Made by a program: the position numbers and the translations under genes | Origin: an uncultured Bacteroidota bacterium | GTDB taxonomy: Bacteria > Bacteroidota > Bacteroidia > Flavobacteriales > BACL11 | DNA length: 64,000 nt | Direction: 5' to 3' | Assembly: GCA_902587125.1 (NCBI GenBank) | Contig: CACIJW010000002.1 | Span: forward strand, 62,001 to 126,000 | Notes under the pieces: generated by a model | The model's database searches: none | What the model was told of the DNA's origin: nothing | Seen by the model: only the letters and a program-made list of their open reading frames with translations | Part shown: piece by piece, positions 1-10,028 of the stretch | Layout of the letters: each line of letters starts with the position of its first letter | How positions within the stretch are numbered: position 1 is the first letter of the stretch

Positions 1-2234
1 TCAGAGATTTCAGAGCAGAAAATGACGAAGAAGCTTTATGGACAAATAGGTTGTTTGGTGGAATGCCAGCATATCTTGTCAGCATGTCATACAAGTCAAA
101 CTTGGTTAGATATGTAAGTGAATTTCTACAATTAGGTATTCCAAGACCTGCAGATATGCTCTTTCTATATTTGCTTGGATTTTATTTTCTTTTAATATCT
201 CTTAACATTAATTATCGTATAGCAATTTTAGGTTCTATAGCATTTGCATTTTCAACCTATTTCTTAATTATAATTCAGGCTGGTCATATGACCAAAGCAC
301 ATGCTATTGCTTACATACCAATGGTTGTTGGCGCAGTTCTTTATTCATTCAGAGGTAATGTTTTACTAGGTGGTGTATTGACGGCTTTGTCAGTAGCAAT
401 GCAAATATATGCTAATCATCTTCAAATAAGTTACTACACTGCTCTTATACTTTTAGTAATTGGAATTGTTGAACTTTACCACAGAATTAAAGAAAATGAT
501 GTCAATAATTTTTTAAAAAGAGCATCTATACTCTTACTAGCGGCTTTTTTAGCTGCTGGTACATCAATGACACGGCTACTTGTAACATCAGAGTACGGAG
601 AATATAGCATAAGAGGAAAATCTGAGTTGAGTGAAGATCAAGATAATAAGACATCTGGTTTAGATAAGGATTATGCAACACAATGGAGCTATGGTATAGC
701 AGAAACACTAACTTTATTAATTCCAAATTTTTATGGTGGTGCATCAACTGGAGAACTTTCTGAAAAATCTAAAACTTATGAGGCAATTAAAAGAGCCCCA
801 AATGCAAAAAAAATTATTAAACAACTTCCACTTTATTGGGGTAGTCAGCCAATAACATCAGGACCAACTTATGTAGGTAGTATTGTTGTTTTCCTTTTTG
901 TACTTGGCTTGTTTATAGTCAAAGGGAGATTTAAATATTGGATATTGTCTGCAACAGTATTATCCATTTTATTAGCATGGGGAAAAAATTTCATGTTTTT
1001 GACTGATTTATTTTTGGACTATTTCCCAGCATACAATAAATTTAGAGCGGTATCAATGATACTTGTTGTGGCCGAGTTTACGATACCACTATTGGCTATC
1101 ATGGCTCTAGACACAGCTCTAAAATTTAAAAAAGATAGTAAATTAATAATTGAAAATAAACTAAAATATAGTTACTATATAGTAGGTGGTTTTTGTCTAG
1201 TTTTAGCACTATTACCTAGTTTGGCTGGCGATTTTAGTGGAATGCAAGATCAAAAATTACAGGCCAATGGATTTCCAATTGATGCTATTGTTGAAGACAG
1301 AAAATCTCTACTATCTTCAGATGCATTTCGTTCTTTTGTATTTATTACTATATCCTTTATTTTAATCTTAGTATTTCTGAGAGGCAAGCTCAAATCAAAT
1401 TTATTAGTTACAATATTGACTTTATTGATTCTTTTTGATTTATGGCCAATTAACAAAAGATATTTAAATGATGATAATTTTGAGAGAAAAAGTAAATTAA
1501 AAACAGTATACAAACAAACACCAGCTGATAGATTGATTCTTGCTGATAGTGATATAAATTTTAGAGTTTTTAATCAAAGTGTAAATACTTTCAATGATGC
1601 TAGCACCTCTTACTACCATAATTCAATTGGGGGTTACCATGGTGCCAAGTTAAGAAGATATCAAGATTTAATTGAAAAGCATATTTCGTCCGGCAATATG
1701 AAAGTTTTAAATATGCTGAATACTAAGTATTTTATTGATAGATCTGGTAAGGTCCAAATTAATCCTGGAGCTTTAGGTAATGCATGGTTTGTTGAGAATA
1801 TTGTATTTGTAAAAAATGCAGACGAAGAAATAAGTAATTTGAATGATTTTGTCCCATTTACTGAAGTAGTAGTAAATGAATCTTTCAGGAATTTAATATC
1901 AAAAAATCAATATTCAAAGACAAATCAAAAAATAAGTCTAGACGATTATAAACCCAATCATCTAACTTACATTGCTGAGGTAAATGAAACAAGTCTTCTT
2001 GCTTTTTCTGAAATATATTATGATAAGGGATGGAACTTATACCTCAATGGAAAGGAATATCCTTATTTCAGAGCAAATTATGTTTTAAGAGCTATGGAGG
2101 TTCCAGCGGGTAATCACAAAATTGAATTTAAATTTGAGCCTGAAAAGTACTACTTAGGAGAAAAAATATCTCTAGCCTCATCAGCAGTTTTGATTATTTT
2201 ATTGATTTTTGTGGGCTATAGAGAACTAAAGTAA
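1..2234 (+). CDS. YfhO-family multispanning membrane protein, 5' end cut by window
   Basis: The reading frame is open from the first bases of the window, so the N-terminus lies outside; the first in-frame residues read DFRAENDEEALWTNRLFGGM, which is internal YfhO-type sequence. At least 727 residues are visible. Many hydrophobic segments fill roughly the first 420 residues, then a soluble domain, and a final TM near the C-terminus. The conserved C-terminal pattern 'YYDKGWNLYLNGK ... VPAGNHKIEFKFEP' is typical of YfhO proteins, which in Gram-positives help transfer sugars to teichoic acids and in Bacteroidota occur near glycan genes. The stop codon directly abuts the next ATG, so it is cotranscribed with the glycosyltransferase. 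The exact substrate cannot be told. Confidence 0.85.
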   Translation, partial: RDFRAENDEEALWTNRLFGGMPAYLVSMSYKSNLVRYVSEFLQLGIPRPADMLFLYLLGFYFLLISLNINYRIAILGSIAFAFSTYFLIIIQAGHMTKAHAIAYIPMVVGAVLYSFRGNVLLGGVLTALSVAMQIYANHLQISYYTALILLVIGIVELYHRIKENDVNNFLKRASILLLAAFLAAGTSMTRLLVTSEYGEYSIRGKSELSEDQDNKTSGLDKDYATQWSYGIAETLTLLIPNFYGGASTGELSEKSKTYEAIKRAPNAKKIIKQLPLYWGSQPITSGPTYVGSIVVFLFVLGLFIVKGRFKYWILSATVLSILLAWGKNFMFLTDLFLDYFPAYNKFRAVSMILVVAEFTIPLLAIMALDTALKFKKDSKLIIENKLKYSYYIVGGFCLVLALLPSLAGDFSGMQDQKLQANGFPIDAIVEDRKSLLSSDAFRSFVFITISFILILVFLRGKLKSNLLVTILTLLILFDLWPINKRYLNDDNFERKSKLKTVYKQTPADRLILADSDINFRVFNQSVNTFNDASTSYYHNSIGGYHGAKLRRYQDLIEKHISSGNMKVLNMLNTKYFIDRSGKVQINPGALGNAWFVENIVFVKNADEEISNLNDFVPFTEVVVNESFRNLISKNQYSKTNQKISLDDYKPNHLTYIAEVNETSLLAFSEIYYDKGWNLYLNGKEYPYFRANYVLRAMEVPAGNHKIEFKFEPEKYYLGEKISLASSAVLIILLIFVGYRELK

Positions 2235-3509
2235 ATGAAAAAAGTTCTTATAATCTCATACTACTGGCCCCCCTCAGGAGGTTCCGGTGTACAGAGATGG
2301 TTAAAGTTTTCAAAATTCTTACCTAAATATGGAATTAAACCCTATGTATATACTCCTAAAAATCCAACTATTGAGCTTATTGATAATGAGCTAACTAAAC
2401 AGATATCAAATGATGTGACTGTTTGGAAAAAGAAAATATATGAGCCATATAGCATAAAAAATATATTTTCAAAGAAATCAAAAAAAACAGAAACCTCTGG
2501 TGTCATTTCAAATTCAAAATCCGGACATATTTTTAATTGGATTAGAGGTAATTTTTTTATTCCTGACCCTAAGATATTTTGGATTAAGCCATCGATTAAT
2601 TACTTAGAAAAGAGATTAATTGAAAATTCAATTGATACAATCATAAGTACTGGCCCTCCTCATTCAATGCATCTTATTGCTTTAGCATTAAAAAATAAAT
2701 TAAATTTAAAATGGATTGCAGATTTTAGAGACCCATGGTCAGAACTTGATATGTTAAATGAATTTCACTTAACAAAATCTTCAATCAATAGACATAAATC
2801 GCTTGAAAATCAAGTTCTGAAAAAATGTAACATATGCTTGACAGTTAGTGAAAAATGGGTAAAAATGTTTAGTGAACTTGGTGCCAGAAATGTTAAATTA
2901 ATAACAAATGGCTTTGATGAAGATGACTTCAAAGTTTCCACAGAGATTTCATTAGATAAGTTTGTGATTGGACACTTTGGTCTTATTAACCATCTACGAA
3001 ATCCGACCATGTTATGGAAAGCACTTAATCAAATTTGTGAAGAAAATAATGATTTTGATTCTAAACTAGAGATTAGATTATCAGGCAATATTGATTTAAA
3101 CATTTTAAGTAAGATAGAAAATTTCAAATATCTCAAAGGTAAAATCAAAAACTTAGGATATCTATCACATTCAGAAGTGATTAAACAATACAATAAATCT
3201 AATGTCCTTTTACTACTACTTTTCAATTCAGAAAGTGGTAAAGGAAATTATCCAGGAAAAGTTTTTGAGTATTTTGCTACTCAAAAGCCAATTCTTTCTT
3301 TTGGTCCCAGTGAAAGTGATACTAAAGAATTATTTTCAGAATTTAGTAAATCCTTTTATCACAGTTATGATGATACAATAGACACCATAAAAAAAACTAT
3401 TGAAATACTATTTGGCAAAAACTATAAATCTGATCATTATGATTTAAAAAGATTTACTAGAGAAAATTTAACAAAAGAGCTAGCTGATCTAATTATTTCA
3501 ATTGATTAA
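2235..3509 (+). CDS. Glycosyltransferase, GT4-like (GT-B fold)
   Basis: The product has 424 residues and starts with the donor/acceptor loop seen in Bacteroidota GT4 enzymes (SYYWPPSGGSGVQRWLKF, about residues 8-25). The middle contains ADFRDPWSE, and the C-terminal half has the nucleotide-sugar binding features GHFGLINHLRNP and YPGKVFEYFATQKPIL with a glutamate in the EX7E-like position. It begins immediately after the YfhO-type stop codon (TAA-ATG), so the two are one operon. Function is inferred as transfer of a sugar during surface polysaccharide or glycoprotein assembly at the cytoplasmic face of the inner membrane; donor and acceptor are unknown. Confidence 0.87.
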   Translation: MKKVLIISYYWPPSGGSGVQRWLKFSKFLPKYGIKPYVYTPKNPTIELIDNELTKQISNDVTVWKKKIYEPYSIKNIFSKKSKKTETSGVISNSKSGHIFNWIRGNFFIPDPKIFWIKPSINYLEKRLIENSIDTIISTGPPHSMHLIALALKNKLNLKWIADFRDPWSELDMLNEFHLTKSSINRHKSLENQVLKKCNICLTVSEKWVKMFSELGARNVKLITNGFDEDDFKVSTEISLDKFVIGHFGLINHLRNPTMLWKALNQICEENNDFDSKLEIRLSGNIDLNILSKIENFKYLKGKIKNLGYLSHSEVIKQYNKSNVLLLLLFNSESGKGNYPGKVFEYFATQKPILSFGPSESDTKELFSEFSKSFYHSYDDTIDTIKKTIEILFGKNYKSDHYDLKRFTRENLTKELADLIISID

Positions 3510-3551
3510 AATTGAATATAGTGTATAAATTACACATATATTTTTTTTGAT

Positions 3552-3559
3552 TATTTTTG
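3552..3559 (+). promoter_or_regulatory. -7 promoter box TATTTTTG for the adhesin gene
   Basis: The octamer matches the Bacteroidota -7 consensus TANNTTTG. It ends 5 nt before the ATG at 3565, so transcription should start at or next to the start codon. No clear -33 TTG/TTTG element is visible at the usual spacing. Confidence 0.5.
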
Positions 3560-3564
3560 TTGGT

Positions 3565-6500
3565 ATGGGCAAAAATAAATTCTTACTGGAGATAATATTT
3601 CTTTTTTTTGCTTTTAACGCATATTCACAAACAACAACTGTTACTACATCAATTTGTGATGGTGATAGTATTTTTTTGCAAGGAGCTTGGCAAAATAGCG
3701 CTGGAACATATACTGATGTTACTAGCTCAGGAACAATTATTACAAATTTAGTTATCAATCCACTTCCAGTAATTACTCCAAATTTTATATTTAATGGAAC
3801 AGCTGTTGTTCAACCAGGTAATGTATTTCAGTTAACTCAGGCAACAAATGGTCAAGCAGGATCAGTTTGGAACAATATTATGATAAATTTAAACCAACCC
3901 TTCAGCTTTGATGTTGATGTCTTTTTAGGATGCAATGGAGGTGGCGCTGATGGTATAGCTTTTGTTCTGCAGCCAGTTAGTACATCTCTTGGCTTTACTG
4001 GAGGTGGAATTGGATATCAAAGTATTTCGCCTTCATTTGCAGTTGAATTTGATACCTGGCTCAATAGTCAATATTCAGATCCTTGGTATAATCACGCAGC
4101 TATTCAAAAAAATGGAAATTTAAACCATACAGGTCCTTCAAACTTAGCAGGTCCTGTTGGATTTCCTCCAACTGGTTTTTCATCTATTGAGGATTGTCAG
4201 TGGCACAAAGCAATTTTTAATTGGGATCCTGCAACTACAAATTTTACACTAGATTTTGACGGTGTCCAAATATTAAATTATACAGGTGATATTGTTAATA
4301 CTATCTTTAATGGAAACCCAAATGTTTACTGGGGATTCACTGGCTCAACTGGTGGTGCAAATAATTTACAAAGATTTAGATTTAACTATGATTTACCAGA
4401 CACAACAATATGTCAAAATGATTCCATCATAATTAACTCTTTGACAACTGCTAGTTCCTTTACATATAATTGGTCACCAAACTATAATATTTCAAATAAT
4501 ACTTTAGCCGCTCCGCTGTTTTACCCAGACACTACAACTATCTACACATTAGATATAACAAACACTTACGGTTGTACATACACTGATTCATTTACAATTA
4601 ATGTTGATACAACAGCTACTGTAACATTTCCAAGTATTCCTCAACTTTGTGTTGGTGACAGTGCTATTAATTTGAATCTATCTCCATTTGGAGGGACATT
4701 GACTGGCTCCGGACTAATTGGAGTGAATAATGGATTTTTTAATCCAACTCAAAATCTTATTGGGTCATATAATTTAACGTATTCTATTTCAAACCCTCTC
4801 ACTGGTTGTAGTGATTCAAAAACTCAAAGTATTGTTGTCAACGATACTCCTGTTCTGTCAGTAGTTTCCACTAATGTTTCAACCTGCTTAGGAAATGATG
4901 GTTCCGTCGATGTCAGTGTTACAGGAGGAAGTAATCCTATTAACTATGCTTGGAATAATGGACAAACAACACAGGATTTAAATAACATAGCAGCAGGTAA
5001 TTATTCAGTAATTGCCACAGATGTAAACGGATGTCAAGATACTATATCTACATCAATTACTCAACCTAGTCCACCAACTATAATTTTCAGCAAATCAAAT
5101 GTTTCTTGCTTTGGATTTAACGATGGTAGTATTGATGTTACTGTTTTTGGTGGTCAATCACCTTATTCATATTCTTGGTCAAATGGTGCAACCTCTGAAG
5201 ATTTAAATAATTTATCAGCAGGTTTTTACTATTTGACCGTTACCGATTCAAACAACTGTGTTGTTTCACAAGGTATAGTAATTGATCAACCTAGTGAAAT
5301 ATTCATAAATTCTACAACAACTGATGTGTCTTGCTTTGGTTATAGCAACGGTAATGCTCAATTAAACGTTTCAGGAGGAGTATCTCCTTACATCCAAAAC
5401 TGGAATGGATTTAACCCTAATAATCTTTTAGCTGGTACTTATTCATATAATGTAATCGACAGTACTGGGTGCTCAAAAAATGGACAAATAACAATTAATC
5501 AGCCAAGCATACTAAGTGTTTCAAGCACAGTAAATTCTGTTACTTGTTACAATGGTTCCAATGGAAGTGTAGGTTTAAATATTACAGGTGGTACACCTCC
5601 GTATATCTCTAATTGGAACGGATTTAACCCAAATAATCTTTCTCTAGGAACCTACAGCTACACCGTTACTGATTTTAACAATTGCTCATACACTGATTCA
5701 GTTTATATTTCACAACCAAGTCCTATACAGGTTTCTTCCAATACTTATGATGCAACATGTTATGGATATAACGATGGATATGTAATTTTAAATATATCAG
5801 GAGGTACACTTCCTTATACACAGAACTGGGGGACTTATGATCCAAATAATTTATTTGCTGGCACTTACAATTATGACATTCTTGACTCTAATGGATGTAT
5901 ATACAGCGATATCATTACTATTTTGGAACCATCTGCTGTGACAGCAGTAATAGATACATTTAGAGCAAGTTGTTTTGGTTACAATGATGGTTATGTTTTA
6001 ACATCCTTTGTTGGAGGCACTCCGCCTTATGTTGTTGACTGGGGGAGTTTTGATCCTAACAATCTTTCTGCTGGAACTTATAATTTTTCTGTTACTGATT
6101 CAAGCTCTTGTGTTTATCAGTTTCAAGCTACAATAAGCCAACCTGAAGATATTTTAATAAATGAGATTACAAGTAATGTAAGTTGTTTCGGTTTTTCAGA
6201 TGGAACAGCATCTCTTACGATAAGTGGAGGCACACAACCCTATAATGTTGATTGGGGTGGTATTGATATTAATAACCTCTCTAGTGGTGTTTATGTTTAT
6301 AGCGTTAATGACGCAAATGGATGTGAAAAGAATGATTTTATAAATATTACACAACCAGATGAACTGATTGTAACGGAAATTGTTGATGAGGTAAGTTGTT
6401 TTAACTACAATGACGGCTCTGTTTTCTTAAATATATCTGGAGGTACACTTCCCTACATTCAGAACTGGAATGGATTCAATCCTAATCAATTATATACAGG

Positions 6501-7599
6501 CATTTATAATTACGATGTAGTAGATGCCAATGGATGTGATTTTTCATCAAATGTTTTTGTTGATCAAGCTAATAAAGTACTAGCGAACTTTTCAATTACT
6601 CCTCAAGTATGTGAAAATAGTAACGTAACAATCAATTTTGATATTGTCAATCCAAATTCAAATTTTTATTACGCCAAAATTATTGATGCTGATGGTTATG
6701 TTCATGAATTCTCAATTGATTCTTCAGGAAATCCATTTTATTTTGATCAAACTCTTGAATTTATACCTCTAACAAGTGGAGAGGTAATTTTTGAACTCAT
6801 CTCTGATGAATTTGGTTGCCAAAGCGGAATTTTTGATACTAGCTTTACAATTGTTAATAAAAATCCAAATCTGCAAATGACAATCGATGACCTTTGCATT
6901 AATTCAAGTTCTTTTGAGCTCAATCAAGCAATACCTTCAGGAGGAATATACAGCATCAACGATATTGATCAAAACATTTTTAATACGGAGGAATTAGGTG
7001 TTGGTAGTCATCTTGTCAACTATTATTATAAAGATTTAAATACTGGATGTTCTAATTCTATTTCTGATTTAGTTGAAATATTTGATTATCCAAAGGCAAA
7101 TATTTCTATTAGTCCTTCAATCACAGATTCTTTAAACGGAAATATTTATTTTAGTTCAGATTCAGAAAGAGCTAAATATTTTTACTGGTATAGCGACACA
7201 ATACTATTTTCAAACCAGCAAGAATTTTGGTATGAATATGATAGAGTTGGGGAGTATTCAATTAATTTGGTTGTTTATGATGATTTTGGTTGTTCAGACA
7301 GTGCCAATGGTAATTTAGTTATTAATCCTGTTTTTTCAGTATTTATACCTAATTCTTTTACACCTGGAGACAATGATCAAGTGAATAATTATTTTGGTCC
7401 AGTAACTTATTCGGAATCAAGTTTTATTATTTCAATTTATAATAGTTGGGGACAAAAAATATATGAATCTTCAGAGTTTTGGGATGGTAAGGTAGACGGT
7501 AATTTTGTACCACCAGGTACCTACACCTATTATATAGAAGTGATTGACTTCAAAGGAAAACCAGTAGATTTCTCTGGAAAACTTCAGATAATTAGATAA
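3565..7599 (+). CDS. Exported lectin/SprB-repeat adhesin with T9SS C-terminal (gliding-type) domain
   Basis: The ATG at 3565 is preferred over the TTG at 3547, because the TTG overlaps the promoter box and the ATG gives a clean signal peptide ending in FNAYSQ. The mature protein (1344 residues with signal) has an L-type lectin-like domain near residues 70-275 (GGGADGIAFVLQP, SFAVEFDTWLN), eight SprB-type repeats of about 71 residues (pattern SCFGxxDG ... GGxxPY ... NNLxxGxYxYxVxDxxGC), a less regular stretch, and a final CHU_C/gliding-motility C-terminal domain (FIPNSFTPGDND, SWGQKIYES, PPGTYTYYIEV). That last domain is a type IX secretion sorting signal (type B), so the protein should be secreted by the PorT/PorX-linked system found elsewhere in the window. 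Likely role: surface adhesion or glycan binding. Confidence 0.9.
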   Translation: MGKNKFLLEIIFLFFAFNAYSQTTTVTTSICDGDSIFLQGAWQNSAGTYTDVTSSGTIITNLVINPLPVITPNFIFNGTAVVQPGNVFQLTQATNGQAGSVWNNIMINLNQPFSFDVDVFLGCNGGGADGIAFVLQPVSTSLGFTGGGIGYQSISPSFAVEFDTWLNSQYSDPWYNHAAIQKNGNLNHTGPSNLAGPVGFPPTGFSSIEDCQWHKAIFNWDPATTNFTLDFDGVQILNYTGDIVNTIFNGNPNVYWGFTGSTGGANNLQRFRFNYDLPDTTICQNDSIIINSLTTASSFTYNWSPNYNISNNTLAAPLFYPDTTTIYTLDITNTYGCTYTDSFTINVDTTATVTFPSIPQLCVGDSAINLNLSPFGGTLTGSGLIGVNNGFFNPTQNLIGSYNLTYSISNPLTGCSDSKTQSIVVNDTPVLSVVSTNVSTCLGNDGSVDVSVTGGSNPINYAWNNGQTTQDLNNIAAGNYSVIATDVNGCQDTISTSITQPSPPTIIFSKSNVSCFGFNDGSIDVTVFGGQSPYSYSWSNGATSEDLNNLSAGFYYLTVTDSNNCVVSQGIVIDQPSEIFINSTTTDVSCFGYSNGNAQLNVSGGVSPYIQNWNGFNPNNLLAGTYSYNVIDSTGCSKNGQITINQPSILSVSSTVNSVTCYNGSNGSVGLNITGGTPPYISNWNGFNPNNLSLGTYSYTVTDFNNCSYTDSVYISQPSPIQVSSNTYDATCYGYNDGYVILNISGGTLPYTQNWGTYDPNNLFAGTYNYDILDSNGCIYSDIITILEPSAVTAVIDTFRASCFGYNDGYVLTSFVGGTPPYVVDWGSFDPNNLSAGTYNFSVTDSSSCVYQFQATISQPEDILINEITSNVSCFGFSDGTASLTISGGTQPYNVDWGGIDINNLSSGVYVYSVNDANGCEKNDFINITQPDELIVTEIVDEVSCFNYNDGSVFLNISGGTLPYIQNWNGFNPNQLYTGIYNYDVVDANGCDFSSNVFVDQANKVLANFSITPQVCENSNVTINFDIVNPNSNFYYAKIIDADGYVHEFSIDSSGNPFYFDQTLEFIPLTSGEVIFELISDEFGCQSGIFDTSFTIVNKNPNLQMTIDDLCINSSSFELNQAIPSGGIYSINDIDQNIFNTEELGVGSHLVNYYYKDLNTGCSNSISDLVEIFDYPKANISISPSITDSLNGNIYFSSDSERAKYFYWYSDTILFSNQQEFWYEYDRVGEYSINLVVYDDFGCSDSANGNLVINPVFSVFIPNSFTPGDNDQVNNYFGPVTYSESSFIISIYNSWGQKIYESSEFWDGKVDGNFVPPGTYTYYIEVIDFKGKPVDFSGKLQIIR
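4852..6573 (+). repeat. Eight tandem SprB-type repeats (about 213-216 bp each)
   Basis: Eight in-frame units follow one another inside the adhesin. Each starts with a beta-strand and a Cys (SCFG, TCYG, SCFN), has a DG/NG turn, a GG-x2-PY motif, an aromatic W, NNL, and ends DxxGC followed by QPS. Units 3 to 8 share the WNGFNPNNL-like variant, so they are more alike than units 1 and 2, consistent with local duplication. DNA identity is moderate, not exact. Confidence 0.9.
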
Positions 7600-7636
7600 T
7601 GGGTATTGTCATAAATCAGAGCATTAAAAAGAAATT

Positions 7637-8548
7637 GTGGTTACTGTAAGTGTAATTGTTACTGTATATAATTCAGAGAGTACTGTAAAAAAAGTTATTT
7701 CTAGTATAAAAAACCAAATAGGAGTTGGAATAAATTTTAAATTAGAAATAATAGTTATTGATGATTGTTCCACCGATAAATCCTTCAGCATTTTAAAAGA
7801 CATGGGAATTATTCTTCATAAAAATAAAAGTAATTCAGGAGGTCCAAATAAAGGAAGAAATTTAGGTATGAAATTAGCTAAAGGGGAATTTATTTGTTTT
7901 TGTGATCATGATGATCTTTGGAACAATGATAAAATAATTAAGATGCTTGAGTTTAGAAATTTAGCTCCAATAATTAGCTCAGGATACATTGTTAATGATT
8001 TGCAAAGCTCAAGAGTAATTAAACGCATAAAGTATAGCTCAAAAAGCAAATATCTGAAATATGAAAAAAACATTTCATTCTTTTCGAAACTTACAAAGAG
8101 TAATAGTGGTCAAAATTTATATCTAGGAAGTCTGATGATTCACAAGGACTTAAAAAAAATAAAGTTTGAAGAGCATTTTGGGATGGTTGATTATGATTGG
8201 ATTCTTAAAATACTGCATAAAAATTCATCTATTGAGGTTTGTGAATCATTATATACAAGGAACGTTAAAAAGGATAATCTCTCTTTAGAAAGAAATTATA
8301 GAAAGAATGATTTTGAAATAACACATAAAGCTATTAAGAGTTTTTCTCAATTATATCCAAAAAAATCAATTATAGGAATAAAAAAATTACATGGGTCTTA
8401 TGCTAGATATTTTTATTTAGTTGATGATATGGTCAAGGCAAGAACACACTTTTTAAATTCGGATTTTAGTCTTAAAAATATTTTATACTTTATAACTACA
8501 TTTGCAGGATCTAAATTCGTAAAAAAGTACTTTAATGTATTTGGTTAA
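7637..8548 (+). CDS. Glycosyltransferase family 2
   Basis: The 303-residue product has the GT-A fold start (VSVIVTVYNSESTVKKVISS), the nucleotide-binding DDCSTDKS near residue 42, and the metal-binding DHDD in ICFCDHDDLW near residue 95. The start is taken as GTG at 7637 because an in-frame stop lies 12 nt upstream and no ATG occurs before the conserved first strand. It probably adds a sugar to a lipid-linked or surface glycan together with the neighbouring glycosyltransferases and sulfotransferases. Donor and acceptor unknown. Confidence 0.85.
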   Translation: MVTVSVIVTVYNSESTVKKVISSIKNQIGVGINFKLEIIVIDDCSTDKSFSILKDMGIILHKNKSNSGGPNKGRNLGMKLAKGEFICFCDHDDLWNNDKIIKMLEFRNLAPIISSGYIVNDLQSSRVIKRIKYSSKSKYLKYEKNISFFSKLTKSNSGQNLYLGSLMIHKDLKKIKFEEHFGMVDYDWILKILHKNSSIEVCESLYTRNVKKDNLSLERNYRKNDFEITHKAIKSFSQLYPKKSIIGIKKLHGSYARYFYLVDDMVKARTHFLNSDFSLKNILYFITTFAGSKFVKKYFNVFG

Positions 8549-8560
8549 AAGTAATATTAA

Positions 8561-9400
8561 ATGAAATATACCCCAATTATCATTATTGGTATGCACAGAT
8601 CAGGGACAACTATGTTATCAAAGATACTGGAAAACTCTGGTGTTTTTTTAGGTAACAATAAAGACATAAATAATGAGGCATTATTTTTTCAAAAAATCAA
8701 TACTTGGGTCATGCGTCAGGTATATGCTAGTTGGGATAACCCTGAGCCAATGCTTCATATGAATCAAAATGAACTTAATTACTTAAAAAAGATATGTTTG
8801 GGTAAAATTCAAGGCATGCAAACCTAAAGTTTTTTAGGTTTACAAAGGTTTTTAAGATCAAATAAGCTTACTGATATAAATACACGTTGGGGTTGGAAAG
8901 ACCCTCGAAATACTTTTACCCTTCCGATATGGAAGAGTATATTCCCGGATTCTAGAATTATTCACATATATAGAAACCCAGTAGATGTTGCCAATAGTCT
9001 AAAATATAGAGCTGGTAATAAAGAATTGTTTAATTCTAAAATGTCATTTAAGAATTATATTAAGATATTTCTTTTGTCAGGTAAGATTACTGCATATAGG
9101 AGCATAAAGGTACGTAATCTATATGACAGTTATTTGTTATGGTCTTCTTATGTTCGGAGAGCTTTTGAATATAATAATATCATGCATGTTAAATATGAAG
9201 AATTACTTGATAATCCAAATAAAATTTTAAATAGTTTATTTGAATATTTAGATATTGAAATTAATGAAAATATGATTTCCGACTATTCTAGTCGCTTTAA
9301 TAAGGACAGAAAATATGCTTTTCTTAAAGATGATAAATTATGTTCATTTTATGAAGATATTATAAATCAACTATTAAACATGTGTTATTTCACACTGTGA
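8561..9400 (+). pseudogene. Sulfotransferase family gene interrupted by one in-frame TAA
   Basis: Translation from the ATG at 8561 gives a sulfotransferase N-terminus (IIGMHRSGTTMLSKILENSG, the PAPS 5'-phosphosulfate loop). A TAA at 8825-8827 stops it after 88 codons. Reading past that stop in the same frame stays open to the TAA ending at 9400 and supplies the missing half: WGWKDPRNTFTLPIW and the 3'-phosphate loop IYRNPVDVANS. The total of about 279 codons fits the family. So this is a single substitution-type nonsense lesion, not a frameshift. Two separate short proteins could be made (88 aa, and an internal TTG start at 9026), but neither holds both PAPS sites. A sequencing error or a recent mutation cannot be told apart here. 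Confidence 0.85.
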
Positions 9401-9404
9401 TTTG

Positions 9405-9412
9405 TAAGTTTG
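9405..9412 (+). promoter_or_regulatory. -7 promoter box TAAGTTTG for the second sulfotransferase
   Basis: The octamer matches TANNTTTG and ends 4 nt before the ATG at 9417, just after the broken sulfotransferase. It would give the intact downstream genes their own, probably leaderless, transcript. No clear -33 element. Confidence 0.45.
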
Positions 9413-9416
9413 CAAT

Positions 9417-10028
9417 ATGAGGATTGTATTGATACATGTGCCTAAAGCAGCAGGAAACTCCATAAAAAAGGTTTACGAAAAAGATGGCTTAATTACTTGG
9501 GGTCACAACCTTAGGAAAAGCAACTATACTCGATTTCCAGATTCTAGGCTAGCAAAATTAACCAATCGGTTTTACTTTTTGTTCCAGCATTTCTATTTCA
9601 CCTTTGCAGTTATCAGAAATCCATGGGATAGAGTATTCTCAGCATACAAGTACCTGTCAAAAGGTGGTAATTGTCAAGAAGACCAAGACGATTGTAATAA
9701 ATATATAGTTGACTACAAAGACTTTAAAGACTTTGTAAAACACGGACTTTCAAATGCCAGCAAAACACAAATACACTTTATCCCTCAAACGTTCTGGTTT
9801 TGTGACAATAACAATAATGTGCTTGCTAATGAGGTTATAAAACTGGACAATTTAGAAGAGTCCATAGCACAAATCATGAAGAGGTTTAATAAAAGTCATT
9901 ACAAATTACCTGTCGTAAATAAGAGTAATAGCTTAGATTATAGGCAGTTTTATAACAAAGAGACAATCGGCATTGTGAAGGACATTTACAAACAAGAAAT
10001 CGAACTGTTTAATTTTAACTTTGAATGA
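9417..10028 (+). CDS. Sulfotransferase, Sulfotransfer_2-like
   Basis: The 203-residue product carries the 5'-PSB loop HVPKAAGNSIKK (about residues 6-17) and the 3'-PSB element FAVIRNPWDRVFSAYKYL (about residues 63-80), both typical of the PF03567-type sulfotransferases that move sulfate from PAPS to a sugar hydroxyl. It has no signal peptide, so it should act in the cytoplasm on a nucleotide- or lipid-linked glycan. It overlaps the next GT2 gene by 4 nt (ATGA), which implies translational coupling. It differs from the damaged sulfotransferase upstream, so it is not a simple duplicate. Confidence 0.8.
   Translation: MRIVLIHVPKAAGNSIKKVYEKDGLITWGHNLRKSNYTRFPDSRLAKLTNRFYFLFQHFYFTFAVIRNPWDRVFSAYKYLSKGGNCQEDQDDCNKYIVDYKDFKDFVKHGLSNASKTQIHFIPQTFWFCDNNNNVLANEVIKLDNLEESIAQIMKRFNKSHYKLPVVNKSNSLDYRQFYNKETIGIVKDIYKQEIELFNFNFE

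Noticed and set aside
3547-3564. TTG start for the adhesin
   Set aside because: It overlaps the promoter box, and the ATG at 3565 starts a clean signal peptide.
4852-6573. Regularly spaced repeats that could suggest a CRISPR array
   Set aside because: Units are about 213 bp, coding in frame, imperfect and match SprB protein repeats; there are no short exact repeats or cas genes.
9390-9400. Short palindrome TCACACTGTGA as an operator
   Set aside because: Arms are only 5 bp, it lies at the 3' end of the broken sulfotransferase frame, and no second copy was noticed.
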